From an uncultured Haemophilus sp. (lineage in GTDB: Bacteria; Pseudomonadota; Gammaproteobacteria; Enterobacterales; Pasteurellaceae), in the NCBI GenBank assembly GCA_902481695.1, contig CABSXY010000106.1, positions 1-6,808 of the forward strand: a stretch of 6,808 nt of DNA. Direction: 5' to 3'. The translations under genes and the position numbers were made by a program. Shown piece by piece: positions 6,028 to 6,808 of the stretch (position 1 is its first letter; every line of letters begins with the position of its first letter). The notes below the pieces were generated by a model. That model was not told the origin of the DNA. It was given only the letters and a program-made list of their open reading frames with translations, and made no database searches.

Positions 6028-6056
6028 ATTATGCCAAAATTTATGGCTTTTTTTAA
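6028..6056 (-). promoter_or_regulatory. Probable promoter of the membrane-protein/EamA operon
   Basis: Read on the minus strand, TTAAAA (6056-6051) and CATAAT (6033-6028) are 17 bases apart, matching four and five of six consensus positions. TGG directly before CATAAT gives an extended -10 (TGn). Transcription would start about 23 bases before the ATG at 5998. This is the best-supported promoter in this gap. Confidence 0.5.
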
Positions 6057-6067
6057 TGGCTTTCGTG

Positions 6068-6082
6068 CATTTTGGCTCATTC
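6068..6082 (+). repeat. 15-base repeat, copy 2
   Basis: This is an exact second copy of CATTTTGGCTCATTC (first at 454-468), located in the divergent gap between the membrane-protein operon and the TRIC-family gene. The match stops at both ends (AT/TG on the left, T/C on the right). Confidence 0.6.
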
Positions 6083-6106
6083 CCTTTTAAAATAAGCAAA
6101 ATTATA

Positions 6107-6115
6107 ACCGCACTT
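6107..6115 (-). other. DNA uptake signal just upstream of the TRIC-family gene
   Basis: ACCGCACTT directly precedes the AGGA ribosome-binding site (6117-6120) of the rightward gene. It overlaps TATAAC (6103-6108), the best -10 candidate for that gene, by two bases. If that box is used, the uptake signal sits in the start region or short leader. Confidence 0.85.
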
Positions 6116-6131
6116 TAGGAACCACAAAAAA

Positions 6132-6794
6132 ATGCTATTAAGCGTACTTTATATTATTGGAATTACCGCCGAAGGAATTACCGGCGCATTAGCCGCTGGA
6201 CGAGAAAAAATGGATATTTTCGGGGTAATTATTATCGCCTGTGTCACGGCGATTGGCGGTGGTACAGTACGCGATGTATTATTAGGGCACTACCCTGTTG
6301 GCTGGGTTAAACATCCTGAATATTTCATTATGGTGGCTGGTGCAGCGGTATTAACCGTTTTTATCGCGCCCTTCATCAAACATTTTATGCGCTACTTCCG
6401 CACCATTTTCTTGGTATTAGATGCCTTAGGGTTAATCGTGTATTCCATTATCGGTGCGCAAATTGCCATTGATATGGGCTATGGTTTTACCGTTACATCA
6501 ATTGCGGCAACAGTAACGGGGGCATTTGGTGGTGTGTTGCGTGATTTACTTTGTAACCGCATTCCTCTTGTATTCCAAAAAGAACTTTACGCCAGCGTGT
6601 CATTCTTCTCCGCAGCTATGTATATGGCATTCCAACACATTCAATTAGATCATACATTTACGATTTTACTGACTTTATTCAGCGGTTTTGCACTGCGTTT
6701 ACTTGCTGTTCGATTTGGTTGGGGGCTACCCGTTTTCGATTTCCAAGAGCAAGAAGATGAAACAAATGATAAATTACCGAAGAAAACAAAATAA
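6132..6794 (+). CDS. TRIC/UPF0126 (YicG-type) membrane protein
   Basis: This 220-residue inner-membrane protein belongs to the UPF0126 family, now grouped with trimeric intracellular cation (TRIC) channels. It shows the two internal repeats of the family: the first has AIGGGTVRDVLLG (40-52) and the second AFGGVLRDLLCNRIP (131-145). In TRIC structures these glycine-rich bends break the pore helices of the two repeats. About seven membrane segments are expected (near 2-22, 29-48, 64-82, 91-110, 116-137, 153-168, 175-194), followed by a charged cytoplasmic tail (205-220). Prokaryotic TRIC proteins form trimers that conduct K+ and Na+; the physiological role of YicG-type members is unclear. The ATG has AGGA eleven bases upstream, a long spacing. 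The next in-frame ATG (residue 27, MDIF) would lose the first helix, so the upstream start is kept. It diverges from the EamA operon and probably leads a message with the next gene. Confidence 0.93.
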   Translation: MLLSVLYIIGITAEGITGALAAGREKMDIFGVIIIACVTAIGGGTVRDVLLGHYPVGWVKHPEYFIMVAGAAVLTVFIAPFIKHFMRYFRTIFLVLDALGLIVYSIIGAQIAIDMGYGFTVTSIAATVTGAFGGVLRDLLCNRIPLVFQKELYASVSFFSAAMYMAFQHIQLDHTFTILLTLFSGFALRLLAVRFGWGLPVFDFQEQEDETNDKLPKKTK

Positions 6795-6797
6795 TTA

Positions 6798-6803
6798 AAA
6801 GGA
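6798..6803 (+). promoter_or_regulatory. Ribosome-binding site of a gene beginning at the window edge
   Basis: AAAGGA stands six to eight bases before the last bases of the window, which end in AAT and could be the first two bases of an ATG. It follows the TRIC-gene stop by only a few bases and no terminator lies between. A co-transcribed downstream gene is therefore likely, but its start is outside the window. Confidence 0.5.
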
Positions 6804-6808
6804 ATAAT

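Noticed and set aside
6031..6090. A 19-codon ORF (MPKFMAFFNGFRAFWLIPF) in the gap before the TRIC-family gene, possibly a leader peptide or small hydrophobic toxin.
   Set aside because: It has no good ribosome-binding site. Its ATG coincides with the reverse complement of the opposite-strand -10 box, so the stretch is better explained as promoter DNA. Conservation in relatives would change this.
6103..6108. TATAAC as the promoter of the TRIC-family gene.
   Set aside because: The -10 match is good but the position 17 bases upstream (TTCCCT) is a poor -35 box. On the opposite strand the same bases read TATAAT, so direction is ambiguous. Not listed as a feature.

Overview
The window looks like ordinary chromosome from a Pasteurellaceae bacterium of the Haemophilus type. 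The best evidence is the 9-base DNA uptake signal AAGTGCGGT / ACCGCACTT, present exactly seven times (1383, 1400, 3933, 4288, 4304, 5364, 6107). This is the Haemophilus/Aggregatibacter/Pasteurella form, not the ACAAGCGGT form of the Actinobacillus pleuropneumoniae branch. Four of the seven form two inverted pairs that double as terminators. AT-rich codon use, a Haemophilus-like TehA, a standard 429-residue SerRS and a YdcH homologue agree. An oral or respiratory species such as H. parainfluenzae is a reasonable guess, but the species cannot be proved here.

Region 1 (1-1411) is a carbohydrate locus. The 5' part of a 4-alpha-glucanotransferase gene (malQ) runs leftwards off the window, divergent from a TreR-like GntR/UTRA repressor gene. 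The 195-base gap between them holds a perfect 12-base palindrome, an 11/12 copy of it 52 bases away, and an excellent CRP site between the two. This reads as a shared control region responding both to a sugar (through the repressor) and to carbon status (through CRP). Both proteins look more like Firmicutes versions than enterobacterial ones. Region 2 (1412-3854) carries tehA and, upstream of it on the same strand, serS; a terminator separates them, so tehA probably has its own promoter. Region 3 (3855-4313) is the single gene ydcH, with a good -10 box, a CRP-like site at a class I distance, and a USS-pair terminator.

Region 4 (4314-6033) is a leftward two-gene operon: an unrecognised multi-spanning membrane protein followed by an EamA/DMT transporter, with stop and start overlapping as TAATG. 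Region 5 (6034-6808) is a divergent rightward gene for a TRIC/UPF0126 (YicG-type) membrane protein. It ends right before another ribosome-binding site, so a further gene probably follows outside the window.

I found no mobile element, CRISPR array, tRNA or rRNA, and no convincing new multi-gene system. No gene-free stretch exceeds 300 bases. The most interesting parts are the malQ/treR control region and the possible foreign origin of that gene pair; the rest is conserved housekeeping or membrane-protein content.
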